Below are positions 16,211-25,712 of a DNA stretch of 64,000 nucleotides, in pieces. Each line of letters starts with the position of its first letter. Within the stretch, counting starts at the first letter, position 1. Origin of the DNA: JAWHTC01 sp032586155. GTDB taxonomy: Bacteria; Pseudomonadota; Alphaproteobacteria; Rhodobacterales; Rhodobacteraceae. The translations under genes and the position numbers were made by a program. The DNA lies in assembly GCF_032586155.1 (NCBI RefSeq), contig NZ_JAWHTC010000003.1, forward strand, positions 434,001-498,000. The letters run 5' to 3'. The notes below the pieces were generated by a model. The model was not told the origin of the DNA, searched no databases, and worked only from the letters and a program-made list of their open reading frames with translations.

Positions 16211-17199
16211 CCAACGGCCCGGTTCTTATTGATCTCGAAGGCAAAAAGCCCGCCAGCCCGGCCGAGGCCCCGCCGGTGCCTGAAACCATTGATTTGCCCG
16301 AGGGCAGGGCGATGCAATCTGTCGCGGCGCTCGCCACGCGGCGCCCATCGCGGCTGGCGCGCTGGTTCTGGGGGTTGCTGGTGGCGCTGGTTACCGCCTT
16401 CCTGTCCGTGGCCGCATGGGATTTCGCCCTCGGTCTGATCGACCGCGCGCCACTCCTTGGCTGGGCCGTGGCCGCGTTGGGCGTGGCCTTCCTGCTGGTG
16501 CTGTTGGCCATTGCCATCAAGGAACTTGCTGCCTTCTCGCGCCTTCGGCGGATGGATGCGCTGCATCACGCCGCAACAACCGCGCTTGCTGACAATGATC
16601 TTGACGCCGCCCGCGATGTGGTCTCACGCCTCGATCGCCTTTATTCCGGGCGCGAAATCACCGAATGGGGCCGCGCAAGGCTGTCCGAAAGGTCAGACGA
16701 GCAATTCGATGCCGAAGCCCTTCTGGGCTTGGCCGAGACCGAGTTGCTGACCCCGCTCGACAAGGCCGCTTTGCGCGAGGTCGAAGCCGCCGCCAGACAG
16801 GTCGCCACCGTCACCGCCATCGTGCCACTGGCCCTGGCCGACGTGGTCGCCGCGCTCACCGCCAACCTGCGCATGATCCGCCGGGTGGCCGAGGTCTATG
16901 GCGGGCGCTCTGGCACTTTGGGCTCCTGGCGGTTGACGCGTGCCGTGCTGACCCACCTTGTCGCCACCGGTGCAGTCGCCGTGGGCGATGACATGCTCGG
17001 CTCGCTCGCAGGTGGTGGCCTTCTGAGCAAGCTTTCGCGCCGTTTCGGCGAAGGCGTGGTCAATGGCGCACTCACCGCCCGTGTCGGTGTCGCGGCCATC
17101 GAGGTCTGCCGTCCCTTGCCGTTCTCCGCCACCAAGCGCCCCTCGGTCTCGGCCACCGTGGGCCGGGCGCTCAAGGGCCTCTTCGGGAGCAGCAAATGA
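16207..17199 (+). CDS. YcjF-like membrane protein (DUF697/TIGR01620)
   Basis: 330 residues. Two adjacent membrane segments (about residues 55-75 and 83-103) follow a proline-rich cytoplasmic N-terminus, then a soluble region, and a C-terminal helical region rich in Gly/Ala (VAVGDDMLGSLAGGGLLSKL) as in DUF697. YcjF is the usual partner of YcjX, encoded three genes upstream in the same run. Overlaps its neighbours on both sides by four bases. Confidence 0.83.
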   Translation: MTNGPVLIDLEGKKPASPAEAPPVPETIDLPEGRAMQSVAALATRRPSRLARWFWGLLVALVTAFLSVAAWDFALGLIDRAPLLGWAVAALGVAFLLVLLAIAIKELAAFSRLRRMDALHHAATTALADNDLDAARDVVSRLDRLYSGREITEWGRARLSERSDEQFDAEALLGLAETELLTPLDKAALREVEAAARQVATVTAIVPLALADVVAALTANLRMIRRVAEVYGGRSGTLGSWRLTRAVLTHLVATGAVAVGDDMLGSLAGGGLLSKLSRRFGEGVVNGALTARVGVAAIEVCRPLPFSATKRPSVSATVGRALKGLFGSSK

Positions 17200-18494
17200 G
17201 CCGGATTCTCGTTGTTGGCGCCTATGGCATGATCGGGGCGGCGATCACCCGCCACCTGATCGAGGCAGGCCATCACGTCACCGGGCTGGGCCGTTCGATC
17301 CTGACCGCGCGGCAGGCCTTTCCCGGGCTCGATTGGTATATCCACGACATGGCCCACATGACCGTGCCGTCGGATTGGCTGCCCTACCTGCGCGACATCG
17401 ACGTGGTGGTAAACGCTGCCGGGGCGTTGCAGGACGGCCCAAGCGATGATCTGACAGCGGTGCATGCCACATCCGTCGCCGCCCTGGCCGAGGCCTGCGC
17501 CACCCACAATACCGCGCTGGTGCAGATCTCGTCGATCGGCGTCAGGCCCGACGCCACGACGCATTTCTTCCGTTCCAAGGCCGCGGGTGATGCCGCCGTG
17601 CGCACCTCGGGGGCCAAGCACTGGGTCCTGCGCCCCGGCCTTGTGCTTGCCAGCACCGCCTACGGCGCGACTGGCCTCTTGCGGATGCTGGGCGCCGTGC
17701 CGTTGGTGCAGCCGCTGGCGATGGGCGGCATCCCGATCCAGACCATCGGCACGCGCGACATTGGTCGCGCCGTCGAGGCCTGTATCAGGGGCGACATACC
17801 CTCGGGCACCGAGGCCGACCTGGTTGAGGACAGTCCTCACAGCTTGGGCGAGATTACTGCGTCCTTGCGGTCCTGGCTTGGCTTTGCGCCGGCCAACAGA
17901 ACGATCAACGCCCCGAAATGGCTGCTGAAGCTGACGTCCTTCGGTGCCGACTTGCTGGGTCGTCTCGGCTGGCGTTCGCCGCTGCGCTCGAACGCGCTCA
18001 CAGCGCTCTCCGACGAGGTAGTTGGCGACCCGGAACCATGGCGCGCCGCCGGCGGTTTCCCGATCGCATCGCTGGGCGAGACGCTCGCCCGGATGCCCGC
18101 CCGCTCCGAGGACCGCCTGGCGGCCCGCGCCCGTCTGGTCATGCCTTTCGTGGTCGGCACGCTGGCGCTGTTCTGGGTGCTGTCCGGCCTGATCGGGCTG
18201 GCACAGCTTGATTTTGCGGCGGGTACATTGCTTGAGGCCGGCTGGCCACTCTGGGCCGCCCAGCTTTCGGTCGCGGCTTGGGCGCTGGTCGATATCGGCC
18301 TCGCGGCGGCGCTCTTGTGGCGGCCCACGGCACAGAAGGCGGCGCTGGGCATGGTATTGGTCAGCCTGGTCTACCTGGGGCTGGGCACGGTGATAACGCC
18401 GTGGCTCTGGGCCGACCCTCTGGGGCCGCTCCTGAAAATCCTGCCGGGCATGATGCTGGCCGTTGTGGCCCTGCCGCTTCTGGAAAGCCGCTAG
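17196..18494 (+). CDS. SDR/NAD(P)-binding protein with DoxX-like membrane C-terminus
   Basis: 432 residues in two parts. Residues 1-290 are an atypical short-chain dehydrogenase-like Rossmann domain: GAYGMIGAAI binds the dinucleotide, VVNAAGAL and LVQISSIGV follow in the expected order. Residues about 310-430 hold four hydrophobic segments (FVVGTLALFWVLSGLIGLA, VAAWALVDIGLAAALLW and others) of DoxX-like type. Such fusions are annotated as NAD-dependent epimerase-like proteins. Overlaps ycjF by four bases; the next gene starts 1 base after its stop. Substrate unknown. Confidence 0.8.
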   Translation: MSRILVVGAYGMIGAAITRHLIEAGHHVTGLGRSILTARQAFPGLDWYIHDMAHMTVPSDWLPYLRDIDVVVNAAGALQDGPSDDLTAVHATSVAALAEACATHNTALVQISSIGVRPDATTHFFRSKAAGDAAVRTSGAKHWVLRPGLVLASTAYGATGLLRMLGAVPLVQPLAMGGIPIQTIGTRDIGRAVEACIRGDIPSGTEADLVEDSPHSLGEITASLRSWLGFAPANRTINAPKWLLKLTSFGADLLGRLGWRSPLRSNALTALSDEVVGDPEPWRAAGGFPIASLGETLARMPARSEDRLAARARLVMPFVVGTLALFWVLSGLIGLAQLDFAAGTLLEAGWPLWAAQLSVAAWALVDIGLAAALLWRPTAQKAALGMVLVSLVYLGLGTVITPWLWADPLGPLLKILPGMMLAVVALPLLESR

Positions 18495-18495
18495 G

Positions 18496-18978
18496 ATGGA
18501 GCTTGTTGACCTGCTGCGCTGGCTGCATGTGATCGGTGCCTCAGTGCTTTTGGGCACCGGGGCCGGGATCGCGTTTTTCATGCTGATGGCGCATCGCAGC
18601 GGTGACGCCCATGCCGTCGCCCATACCGCTGGCGTGGTGGTGATCGCCGATATGATCTTCACCGCCTCGGCCGTGGTGATCCAACCGATCACAGGGCTCT
18701 GGCTGGCCCATGAACTGGGCTGGTCCCTCACCGAAGGTTGGATCGTGCTGTCACTGGCGCTCTACGTTTTGACAGGGGCTTTCTGGCTACCGGTGGTCTG
18801 GATCCAGACCCGCCTGCGCGACCTTGCCCGCGCCGCCGTGGCCGCGAACCAGCCCCTGCCGCCACGCCATTACCGCCTGTTCCGCATCTGGTTCGCCTGC
18901 GGGTTCCCGGCGTTTTTTGCGGTGATGGGGATCCTCTGGTTGATGCTGATGCGGCCCGACGTCGTGCTGCCGTTCTGA
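18496..18978 (+). CDS. DUF2269 family integral membrane protein
   Basis: 160 residues with four predicted membrane helices starting right at the N-terminus (LLRWLHVIGASVLLGTGAGIA). A conserved histidine follows the first helix start (WLHVIGA), as in DUF2269. The preceding gene's last codons GCCGC TAGG provide a weak AGG only, so it probably relies on coupling to the SDR-DoxX gene. Function unknown; co-occurrence with the SDR-DoxX protein suggests they act together in the membrane. Confidence 0.83.
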   Translation: MELVDLLRWLHVIGASVLLGTGAGIAFFMLMAHRSGDAHAVAHTAGVVVIADMIFTASAVVIQPITGLWLAHELGWSLTEGWIVLSLALYVLTGAFWLPVVWIQTRLRDLARAAVAANQPLPPRHYRLFRIWFACGFPAFFAVMGILWLMLMRPDVVLPF

Positions 18979-19119
18979 GGCCGTGCGGGCAGGGTTTCTT
19001 CGGTGATCCATGAACCGTGGTTCGGGGGCCTTTCTGATGTGACACAAGCGACGTCTGCTTCGGTCTTGAGCGGTCCTTTGGCTCGGGGAACCCGCACGGA
19101 ATCAAGGCGCGTAGCGCCG

Positions 19120-19259
19120 CCGTGCGATCACCAGACCGCCCGCAGGCGCTGGTGATTTTGAAAGGGCAGTGCAACGCAGAGAGTTAGTACGGATTTCTCG
19201 GAGATAAAGTTGTTCAAACGTGTGTTGGACCACCATCCCACGGTCTGGTGATCGCACGG
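19120..19259. repeat. Perfect 19-base inverted repeat enclosing a 102-base spacer
   Basis: CCGTGCGATCACCAGACCG at 19120-19138 is exactly reverse-complementary to 19241-19259. The 361-base gap between the DUF2269 gene and the globin gene contains no convincing coding frame. I see no obvious target-site duplication or transposase remnant, so the element could be a small non-autonomous mobile element or a structured RNA. Confidence 0.6.
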
Positions 19260-19339
19260 TTCATCCTCAAAGGTCCCATCCCGGCTAAAAAACCGTACGT
19301 CCATGCGAGAGGGCCGCCTTAAGTGCGACGTTGCCCTTC

Positions 19340-19747
19340 TCACCGCAGGATCGGCACCCCGCCCGGTCCCTGTATCCGCTCGACAACGCCTGCCCGCAGG
19401 GCCCGCCCGATCTTGTGGGCCAGTGCCGACCAGGCCCGTGCCTGGTCCTCGCGCAATTCCTGCGCCAACACCCGATCGAACAGATCTAGCCAGATCTCGA
19501 ACATGCCCGGGCGCACATTGCCCGCCTGCATATGCGCCACCATCGGGTTGCCGTCATAGTCACGCTCGTTCAGGATCGCATTCGCCCAGAACCGGGCAAT
19601 CTTGGCCTCATGCGCCGGCCAATCCTCAACATGTGCCGCAAAGACTGGCCCCAGCCCGGGGTGTTCTCGAATACGTGCATAGAAGGTTGCCACCACCCGC
19701 TCGATATCCGCGCGGGTCACATCGAACTTCGGGGGTAGGGCAGTCAT
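19340..19747 (-). CDS. Group III truncated hemoglobin
   Basis: 135 residues. VVATFYARIREHPGLGPVFAAHV and DWPAHEAKIARFWANAIL are the B/E/F-helix patterns of group III truncated globins; HMQAGNVRP lies at the proximal-histidine region. Such proteins bind oxygen or nitric oxide in the cytoplasm; the role here is unknown. Single gene with its own start; GGAGACCGCACGAG precedes the ATG. Confidence 0.88.
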   Translation of the reverse strand: MTALPPKFDVTRADIERVVATFYARIREHPGLGPVFAAHVEDWPAHEAKIARFWANAILNERDYDGNPMVAHMQAGNVRPGMFEIWLDLFDRVLAQELREDQARAWSALAHKIGRALRAGVVERIQGPGGVPILR

Positions 19748-19833
19748 CTCGTGCGGTCTCCTGTCACCGGCCGGACCCTAGCTGTTTTTCCTGACCCTGT
19801 CAGGCGCCCTGATGTCGCGCCATCCTTGGGACC

Positions 19834-20451
19834 TCAGTCGTCGATGTATATCTTCAGCGGGTAGCCATAGACATTCGGCGTTTTGTCAAATTTCTCGGCC
19901 TGCTTGGCCGCGGCCATCACCGCGATCATCCCGAATCCCATCATCAGCATTTTTGACTGTGCCTGACGTGTTTCAGTCGTCAGGTTCACCGCATTGACGG
20001 CCTTGGTCAGTGTCTTCGCACCGACAGCGCACGCCACTGTCATCGGCGGTGTCTGTTTCCCATATCCAGGCAGGTTCAGGGGTTTGTCGACCTTGGTCTT
20101 GGCGGTGAAAGTTGTGCTTGTCAGCGTGCAATCCGCACTCCAGGCAGCCTGGGGCAGGTCGAAATCTGCCTTGTCGAACGTGAGAACCACCGGCGTCACT
20201 GCCTGCATCTTCATTGCCTTGCCCTGTTTGGTCAGCTGCACGCCGTCGGACAGCCTGTAGGTCGCGGTTTGCTGCGTGGTGGGCTTGCGGGTTTGCTTTT
20301 GCGGCTTGGCCGCGGGTTTGGTCGGGCTCTTGGTCGCGCTGTCCGCAGTTGGGGCAGAGGTCTGTGCCGTCTGCTTGGCCTGCTCGTCGCAGCCGCTCAC
20401 AAGCAGGGCCGCCGCAGCGGTAAAGCATGCAATGCGCAATACACTCATCAT
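19834..20451 (-). CDS. Putative lipoprotein, unknown function
   Basis: About 205 residues. The N-terminus is a lipoprotein signal: a hydrophobic stretch then LLVSGC, with Cys about residue 20 as the lipidation site. A Thr/Pro/Lys-rich linker (residues 25-60) follows, then a globular region with strands and two cysteines, and a hydrophobic segment MLMMGFGMIAVMAAA near the C-terminus. The frame opens upstream to 20721, but AGGA lies 5-8 bases before the two adjacent ATGs at 20451/20448. I do not recognise a family. Confidence 0.72.
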   Translation of the reverse strand: MMSVLRIACFTAAAALLVSGCDEQAKQTAQTSAPTADSATKSPTKPAAKPQKQTRKPTTQQTATYRLSDGVQLTKQGKAMKMQAVTPVVLTFDKADFDLPQAAWSADCTLTSTTFTAKTKVDKPLNLPGYGKQTPPMTVACAVGAKTLTKAVNAVNLTTETRQAQSKMLMMGFGMIAVMAAAKQAEKFDKTPNVYGYPLKIYIDD

Positions 20452-20719
20452 CAATGTCCTAAACACGTTATAGCTGTTTTGACGCTCTCTAGCGTCATGC
20501 CGGTCCTGATGCAAGGCTTCTCGTCCGCCCGCGCCATTCCGCCTCTGGACGCCCCGCGCAACCCGCCCTATAACGCCGCTCAAGATGACAGGTTTCGTGA
20601 CGATCATTATTCGAATTATTTCCCCGGCGCTCTGAGGCAAGAGCCGCCGGGCCAAGGCGTATGGAATGCCACGCCGATCTCGTGAAACCGAATACCCCCA
20701 TACAGGAAAGATACGGGCC

Positions 20720-23641
20720 ATGACCGATCAGACCCCCGCAGACAAACGCGACTACAAATCCACCCTGAACCTGCCGCAGACCGATTTCCCGATGCGCGCG
20801 GGCCTGCCCAAGCGCGAACCCAAATGGTTGGCGCGCTGGGAAAACATCGGCGTCTACGACAGCCTGCGCGAACAGGGCAAGGCCGAAAACCGCCCGCCCT
20901 TCGTGCTGCACGATGGCCCGCCCTATGCCAACGGTCATTTGCACATCGGCCACGCCCTGAACAAGACGATCAAGGACATGATTGTGCGTTCGCATCAGAT
21001 GATGGGCTTTGACAGCCGTTACGTCCCCGGCTGGGACTGTCACGGGTTGCCGATCGAATGGAAGATCGAGGAACAATACCGCAAGAAGGGCAAGAACAAG
21101 GACGAGGTCGACATCGTCGACTTCCGTCAGGAATGCCGGGCCTTTGCCGATGGCTGGATCGACATCCAGCGCGAGGAATTCAAACGCCTTGGCGTCACCG
21201 GCAACTGGCCCGATCCGTACCTGACGATGAATTTCCACGCCGAGGCAGTGATCGCCGCCGAGTTCCAGAAGTTCCTGATGAACGGTACTTTGTATCAGGG
21301 CTCGAAACCGGTGATGTGGTCGCCGATGGAACAGACCGCCCTGGCCGAGGCCGAGGTCGAATACCACGATAAGGACAGCTTCACCATCTGGGTGAAATTT
21401 CCGGTCGCGACCGAGGGTGACCTGCAAGGGGCCAATGTGGTGATCTGGACCACCACTGCCTGGACCATCCCGTCGAACAAGGCTGTGGTATTCGGCGATC
21501 ACGTCGAATACGGCCTCTACGAGGTCACCGACACGCCCGACGAATGCTGGGCTGCAACTGGTGACCGCTATATCCTGGCCGACACCCGCGCCACTGACAC
21601 CTTTGCCCGCGCCCGGCTCGAGGATGGCATGTGGACCCGTGTGCGCGATGTACCGACCTCGGAACTGGCCGGTCTGACCCTCAAACACCCCCTCCACGGG
21701 GCCGAAGGCGCCAATGGCGAATGGGACGACCTGCGCGACTTCCGCGCCGCCGATTTTGTCAGCGACGAAGAAGGCACCGGCTTCGTGCACTGCGCCCCGT
21801 CCCACGGGATGGAAGAATACGAGCTCTACCGCGATCTGGGCATGCTGGAACAGGTCATCACCTACAACGTGATGGACGATGGCGGTTTCCGCGCCGATCT
21901 GCCGTTCTTTGGCGGCACCTACATCCTCAACCGCAAGGGCAAGGAAGGCGACGCCAACACCGCCGTGATCAACAAACTGGTCGAGGTTGGCGGGCTGCTG
22001 GCGCGTGGCAAGATCAAGCACTCCTATCCGCATAGCTGGCGCTCCAAGGCCCCGGTGATCTATCGCAACACGCCCCAGTGGTTTGCCGCGATCGACAAGG
22101 ATGCAGGTGGCAACAATGAGCATGGCACCACGATCCGTGAACGGGCGCTGAATTCCATCGACAACCTGGTGAAATTCACCCCTCAGACGGGCCGCAACCG
22201 GCTCTATTCGATGATCGAGGCGCGCCCAGACTGGGTGCTGTCGCGTCAACGTGCCTGGGGTGTTCCGCTCACCTGCTTCACCCGCAAGGGCAAACTGCCC
22301 ACGGACGAAGGTTTCCTGCTGCGTGACGATGCCGTCAACGCCCGCATCGTGCAGGCGTTCGAGGAAGAAGGCGCCGACGCCTGGTACAAAACCGGCGCCA
22401 AGGACCGCTTCCTCGGCAATGACTACCATGCCGAAGACTGGGAGCAGGTGTTTGACGTGCTTGACGTCTGGTTCGACAGTGGTTCGACCCACGCCTTCGT
22501 CCTGCGCGACCGTGAAGACGGCACCGAGGACGGCATCGCCGATGTCTATATGGAAGGCACCGACCAGCACCGCGGCTGGTTCCATTCCTCGATGCTGCAG
22601 GCCTGCGGCACCATGGGCCGTGCGCCCTATCGCAACGTCGTCACCCACGGCTTCACGCTGGACGAGAAGGGCAACAAGATGTCCAAATCGCTCGGCAACA
22701 CCATCGTGCCGGACGAGGTGATCAAGCAATACGGCGCCGACATCCTGCGCCTCTGGGTGGCCCAGACCGATTACACCGCCGACCAGCGGATCGGTCCGGA
22801 AATCCTCAAAGGTGTGGCCGACAGCTATCGCCGCTTGCGCAACACCATGCGCTTCATGCTGGGATCTTTGTCGCAGTTCGACGAAAGCCAACGCGTCGCG
22901 CCCGCCGACATGCCCGAGCTGGAACAATGGGTTCTGCACCGTCTGGCCGAGCTCGACCACACCGTGCGCACTGGCTACAAGGCATTCGATTTCCAGGGCG
23001 TCTTCTCGGCGGTGTTCAACTTCTGCACCGTGGACCTGTCGGCCTTCTACTTCGACATCCGCAAGGACGCGCTTTACTGCGATGGCGAAAGCCCCCGGGC
23101 GCATGTCGCCCGCACGGTTCTCGACATTCTGTTCCACCGCCTGACCACATGGTTGGCGCCGATCTTGGTTTTCACCATGGAAGACGTTTGGCTGTCGCGC
23201 TTCCCCGACGATGCGGGCTCTGTGCACCTCACGGATTTCCCCGACACGCCCGCCGATTGGCTCAATGAACCGCTGGCCGCAAAATGGTCCAAGGTCCGCA
23301 AGGCCCGTCGTGTCGTGACCGCCGCGCTGGAAGTGCAGCGTAGCGACAAGGTGATTGGGGCCTCGCTCGAGGCCGCTCCGGTGGTCCACATCCGTGAAGA
23401 GGACATGCTTGCAGCGCTGAAATCGGTGGCCTTTGATGACATCTGCATCACCTCGGCCATCGCGTTGACTGGTGACCCAATGCCAGCTGAGGCCTTCCGC
23501 CTGCCGGAAATCGAAGGCGTCGGCGTGGTGTTCGAGAAGGCAGACGGTGAGAAATGCCAGCGCTGCTGGAAAATCCTGCCGGACGTGGGCACCCACGGCC
23601 ATGGCGGTGTCTGCGGCCGCTGTGACGCGGCGCTGGGATGA
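20720..23641 (+). CDS. ileS: Isoleucyl-tRNA synthetase
   Basis: Class I aminoacyl-tRNA synthetase of 973 residues that charges tRNA-Ile. HIGH is at 75-78 in GHLHIGHA, KMSKS at 653-657; the editing domain lies between (for example the TTAWTIPSNKA stretch). The C-terminal zinc-type cysteines appear as CQRCW and CGRC. The ATG at 20720 gives the family N-terminus; ACAGGAAAGA precedes it. Its stop overlaps the next gene by four bases. Confidence 0.97.
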   Translation: MTDQTPADKRDYKSTLNLPQTDFPMRAGLPKREPKWLARWENIGVYDSLREQGKAENRPPFVLHDGPPYANGHLHIGHALNKTIKDMIVRSHQMMGFDSRYVPGWDCHGLPIEWKIEEQYRKKGKNKDEVDIVDFRQECRAFADGWIDIQREEFKRLGVTGNWPDPYLTMNFHAEAVIAAEFQKFLMNGTLYQGSKPVMWSPMEQTALAEAEVEYHDKDSFTIWVKFPVATEGDLQGANVVIWTTTAWTIPSNKAVVFGDHVEYGLYEVTDTPDECWAATGDRYILADTRATDTFARARLEDGMWTRVRDVPTSELAGLTLKHPLHGAEGANGEWDDLRDFRAADFVSDEEGTGFVHCAPSHGMEEYELYRDLGMLEQVITYNVMDDGGFRADLPFFGGTYILNRKGKEGDANTAVINKLVEVGGLLARGKIKHSYPHSWRSKAPVIYRNTPQWFAAIDKDAGGNNEHGTTIRERALNSIDNLVKFTPQTGRNRLYSMIEARPDWVLSRQRAWGVPLTCFTRKGKLPTDEGFLLRDDAVNARIVQAFEEEGADAWYKTGAKDRFLGNDYHAEDWEQVFDVLDVWFDSGSTHAFVLRDREDGTEDGIADVYMEGTDQHRGWFHSSMLQACGTMGRAPYRNVVTHGFTLDEKGNKMSKSLGNTIVPDEVIKQYGADILRLWVAQTDYTADQRIGPEILKGVADSYRRLRNTMRFMLGSLSQFDESQRVAPADMPELEQWVLHRLAELDHTVRTGYKAFDFQGVFSAVFNFCTVDLSAFYFDIRKDALYCDGESPRAHVARTVLDILFHRLTTWLAPILVFTMEDVWLSRFPDDAGSVHLTDFPDTPADWLNEPLAAKWSKVRKARRVVTAALEVQRSDKVIGASLEAAPVVHIREEDMLAALKSVAFDDICITSAIALTGDPMPAEAFRLPEIEGVGVVFEKADGEKCQRCWKILPDVGTHGHGGVCGRCDAALG

Positions 23642-24441
23642 GTGATCGCACATCAACCGATACCGCGCTGGCCAGGCAAATTGCCGGCCAGCGCACGGTT
23701 GATATCGACCGGCTTGATGCCACCGCGCGGAGGGCGCTGGGGGACGCGCTCTATCCCGTCCAGCAACTGATCTTCCACGGGCCCGAGAAGGAAGAGTTCC
23801 TCGACCACGTCATGTTCCCCGACGCGGAACGCAACATGGTGCGGCTCTATCTCGACGAGGCCGGCGCCACCGTCGGGTTCTGTGCCGTGCACCGCTATCG
23901 CCGCAAGCTCAATGGCCGCACCTATCTGGTGCTCCGGGCCGAGGCGGGGTTGCACCCCGATTTCCGCGGTCGCGGCAGCACCTATTGGTTCGGCATCACC
24001 CGGGCGCTGCGGCAGAAACTGCGCCACCCGTTCACGCCGCTCTACTATCTCGGGACGCTGGTGCATGTCTCGTCCTACCACCTGTTCTACAAGTATTTCC
24101 CCAAGATCTACCCGACGCCCGACCGTGACATGCCCGACAGGGTGCGCGATCTGGCGCTTGATCTGAGTGAAAGCTTCCACTTTCCGGCGGTCGATCCGTC
24201 CGATCCGCTGGTGCGCGACGCAGGCTGGACCACGATCGAGACCCCGCAGGAGGCCGTGCTGTCCCATCAGGACAACCGCCTCGACGTTGCCTATTACCGG
24301 AAACGAAACCCGGGCTATGCACATGGCCACGGGCTTGTCGTGCTGGTGCCACTCAGCTGGCCCAATCTTGCCGGGGCGGTGTTTCGCCGCCTGCGCGAAG
24401 TGATCAGCCACAAGGTCACGGGTCGCAGGCCGCATCTGTAA
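23638..24441 (+). CDS. GNAT-like protein of unknown substrate
   Basis: 267 residues. LRAEAGLHPDFRGRGSTYWFG resembles motif A of acetyltransferases (RGRG in place of R/QxxGxG), followed by YYLGTLVHVSSYHLFYKYFPKIYPTP. The rest has no motif I can name. It overlaps ileS by ATGA, so is expressed with it. The overlap may simply reflect compact gene packing rather than a role in tRNA charging. Confidence 0.65.
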   Translation: MSDRTSTDTALARQIAGQRTVDIDRLDATARRALGDALYPVQQLIFHGPEKEEFLDHVMFPDAERNMVRLYLDEAGATVGFCAVHRYRRKLNGRTYLVLRAEAGLHPDFRGRGSTYWFGITRALRQKLRHPFTPLYYLGTLVHVSSYHLFYKYFPKIYPTPDRDMPDRVRDLALDLSESFHFPAVDPSDPLVRDAGWTTIETPQEAVLSHQDNRLDVAYYRKRNPGYAHGHGLVVLVPLSWPNLAGAVFRRLREVISHKVTGRRPHL

Positions 24442-24504
24442 GCAGCGAGGCTCCGTATCCGAGGCCAACTGTCGTCATGAACGGACGTGTCAGGTCGTGG
24501 CGCA

Positions 24505-25011
24505 CTATTTTATGTCGAAAGACTGCAGGACTTGATTAAATGCAGGCTGATGCATCTTCCAAAAGCTCGTACCGGTTTCGCAATCCAAGGCGTAAGCCTT
24601 TTTTCCGACAACGAAATACAGGCGCTTAGAACGCCCGCCTGTTCGGAGATCGACCAACTCCTCATAGCCCTGAGCGCCGGATTTTGTTTTAGCCTTCCGG
24701 TAACTGAGCCGAACCTGGGAAAGCCCCTGCTTCGCAAGCTCTCTCTTTGTAAAGTTTGACAGGTACGCTGCTAATTCTGAAGAAGACTTAAAGGCGGATT
24801 TGGTCACGTGAATACCACAGAGAGCGGTTTTGTCCGCAGACCACAACTCGGTTGTGATACGGTCAACTCTTCGCATGCTCCACCCCGCTGGCAAAACGGC
24901 AGTCCATCCTTTGCCGTCAATTGCCCTCGGCCCTGCCTCGGTAGGCTGCACCGCGAGCAGGAAGATGGAAACCAAACCCACAAAGGCACGACTGCATATG
25001 CGTTTCATCAC
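24505..25011 (-). CDS. Exported protein, unknown function
   Basis: 168 residues with a signal peptide (VGLVSIFLLAV, cleavage near TEAGP). The mature part contains DGKGWTAVLPAGWSMRR and later SGAQGYEELVDLRTGG, resembling secreted beta-rich proteins of the PsbP-like kind, but the match is weak. It has two cysteines that could form a disulfide. Codon use looks less GC-biased than its neighbours, which may point to horizontal gain. Confidence 0.6.
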   Translation of the reverse strand: MMKRICSRAFVGLVSIFLLAVQPTEAGPRAIDGKGWTAVLPAGWSMRRVDRITTELWSADKTALCGIHVTKSAFKSSSELAAYLSNFTKRELAKQGLSQVRLSYRKAKTKSGAQGYEELVDLRTGGRSKRLYFVVGKKAYALDCETGTSFWKMHQPAFNQVLQSFDIK

Positions 25012-25131
25012 GTTGCCCTCCTCGCAGCGATTGTCGTTCAGTCTACCGCGCGTGCACCATGATACGGATCATTGACAGGAAGTGCAGGAAACGGATTGCT
25101 TGGCGATGACGTGATAAGGCATGTTCCATCC

Positions 25132-25590
25132 ATGCCCCGCCTGACCCTCGATACCCCAACCGGCCTGTTCTCGATCACCGAGGAAGAAGGTGCCATCATC
25201 CGCGCCGAATGGGACGCGGGCGGCGGTGCCGACGAAACCCCGCTGCTGCTCAAGGCGCGTGATCAACTCACAGAGTATTTCGCCGGCACGCGAGCCGAAT
25301 TCGACCTGCCGCTCCGCGTTCACGGCTCCGATTTCCAGCGCGCGGTTTGTGACGCCATACTGGCCATCCCGCTGGGCGAGACCTTGACCTATGGCGACAT
25401 TGCCAAGGCGCTGGAGGTTCCCGCGCAAGCGGTGGGACAGGCCTGTGGCGGCAACCCGATCCCGGTGATCATCCCTTGCCATCGCGTGATGGGGGCAGGG
25501 GGCAACCTCACCGGGTTTTCGGGCGCCGGCGGGGTCGAGACGAAAGTCTGGCTCTTGCGCCATGAAAAAGCCGGCGGATTGCTGATCTGA
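25132..25590 (+). CDS. ogt: Methylated-DNA--[protein]-cysteine S-methyltransferase
   Basis: Suicide repair protein that takes alkyl groups from O6-alkylguanine. The active site reads IIPCHRVMGAGG; upstream FQRAVCDAILAIPLGETLTYGDIA is the DNA-binding helix region. At 152 residues it is the short Ogt type, without the Ada N-terminal domain. Start at ATG 25132 gives the usual N-terminus; the frame is open upstream and AAGG lies a little far (12 bases), so a GTG at 25111 is an alternative. Confidence 0.92.
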   Translation: MPRLTLDTPTGLFSITEEEGAIIRAEWDAGGGADETPLLLKARDQLTEYFAGTRAEFDLPLRVHGSDFQRAVCDAILAIPLGETLTYGDIAKALEVPAQAVGQACGGNPIPVIIPCHRVMGAGGNLTGFSGAGGVETKVWLLRHEKAGGLLI

Positions 25591-25712
25591 TAACGCAGCG
25601 CGCGCCGCTTTAACGTCTTCCTGAACGAGATCCTGCCCCACCGAACGCCAGACGGATGCCAGCCGGAAACCAGACGGATTCCATACACCAGACATCCGCC
25701 AAAATTTGGCTG

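Noticed and set aside
16896..18731. A 611-codon open frame on the minus strand
   Set aside because: Antisense to the SDR-DoxX gene and ends of its neighbours; composition is typical of a shadow frame.
20495..23656. A 1053-codon open frame on the minus strand
   Set aside because: It lies antisense to ileS, whose product has all expected motifs. Long antisense frames are common in GC-rich genes and this one has no family sequence.
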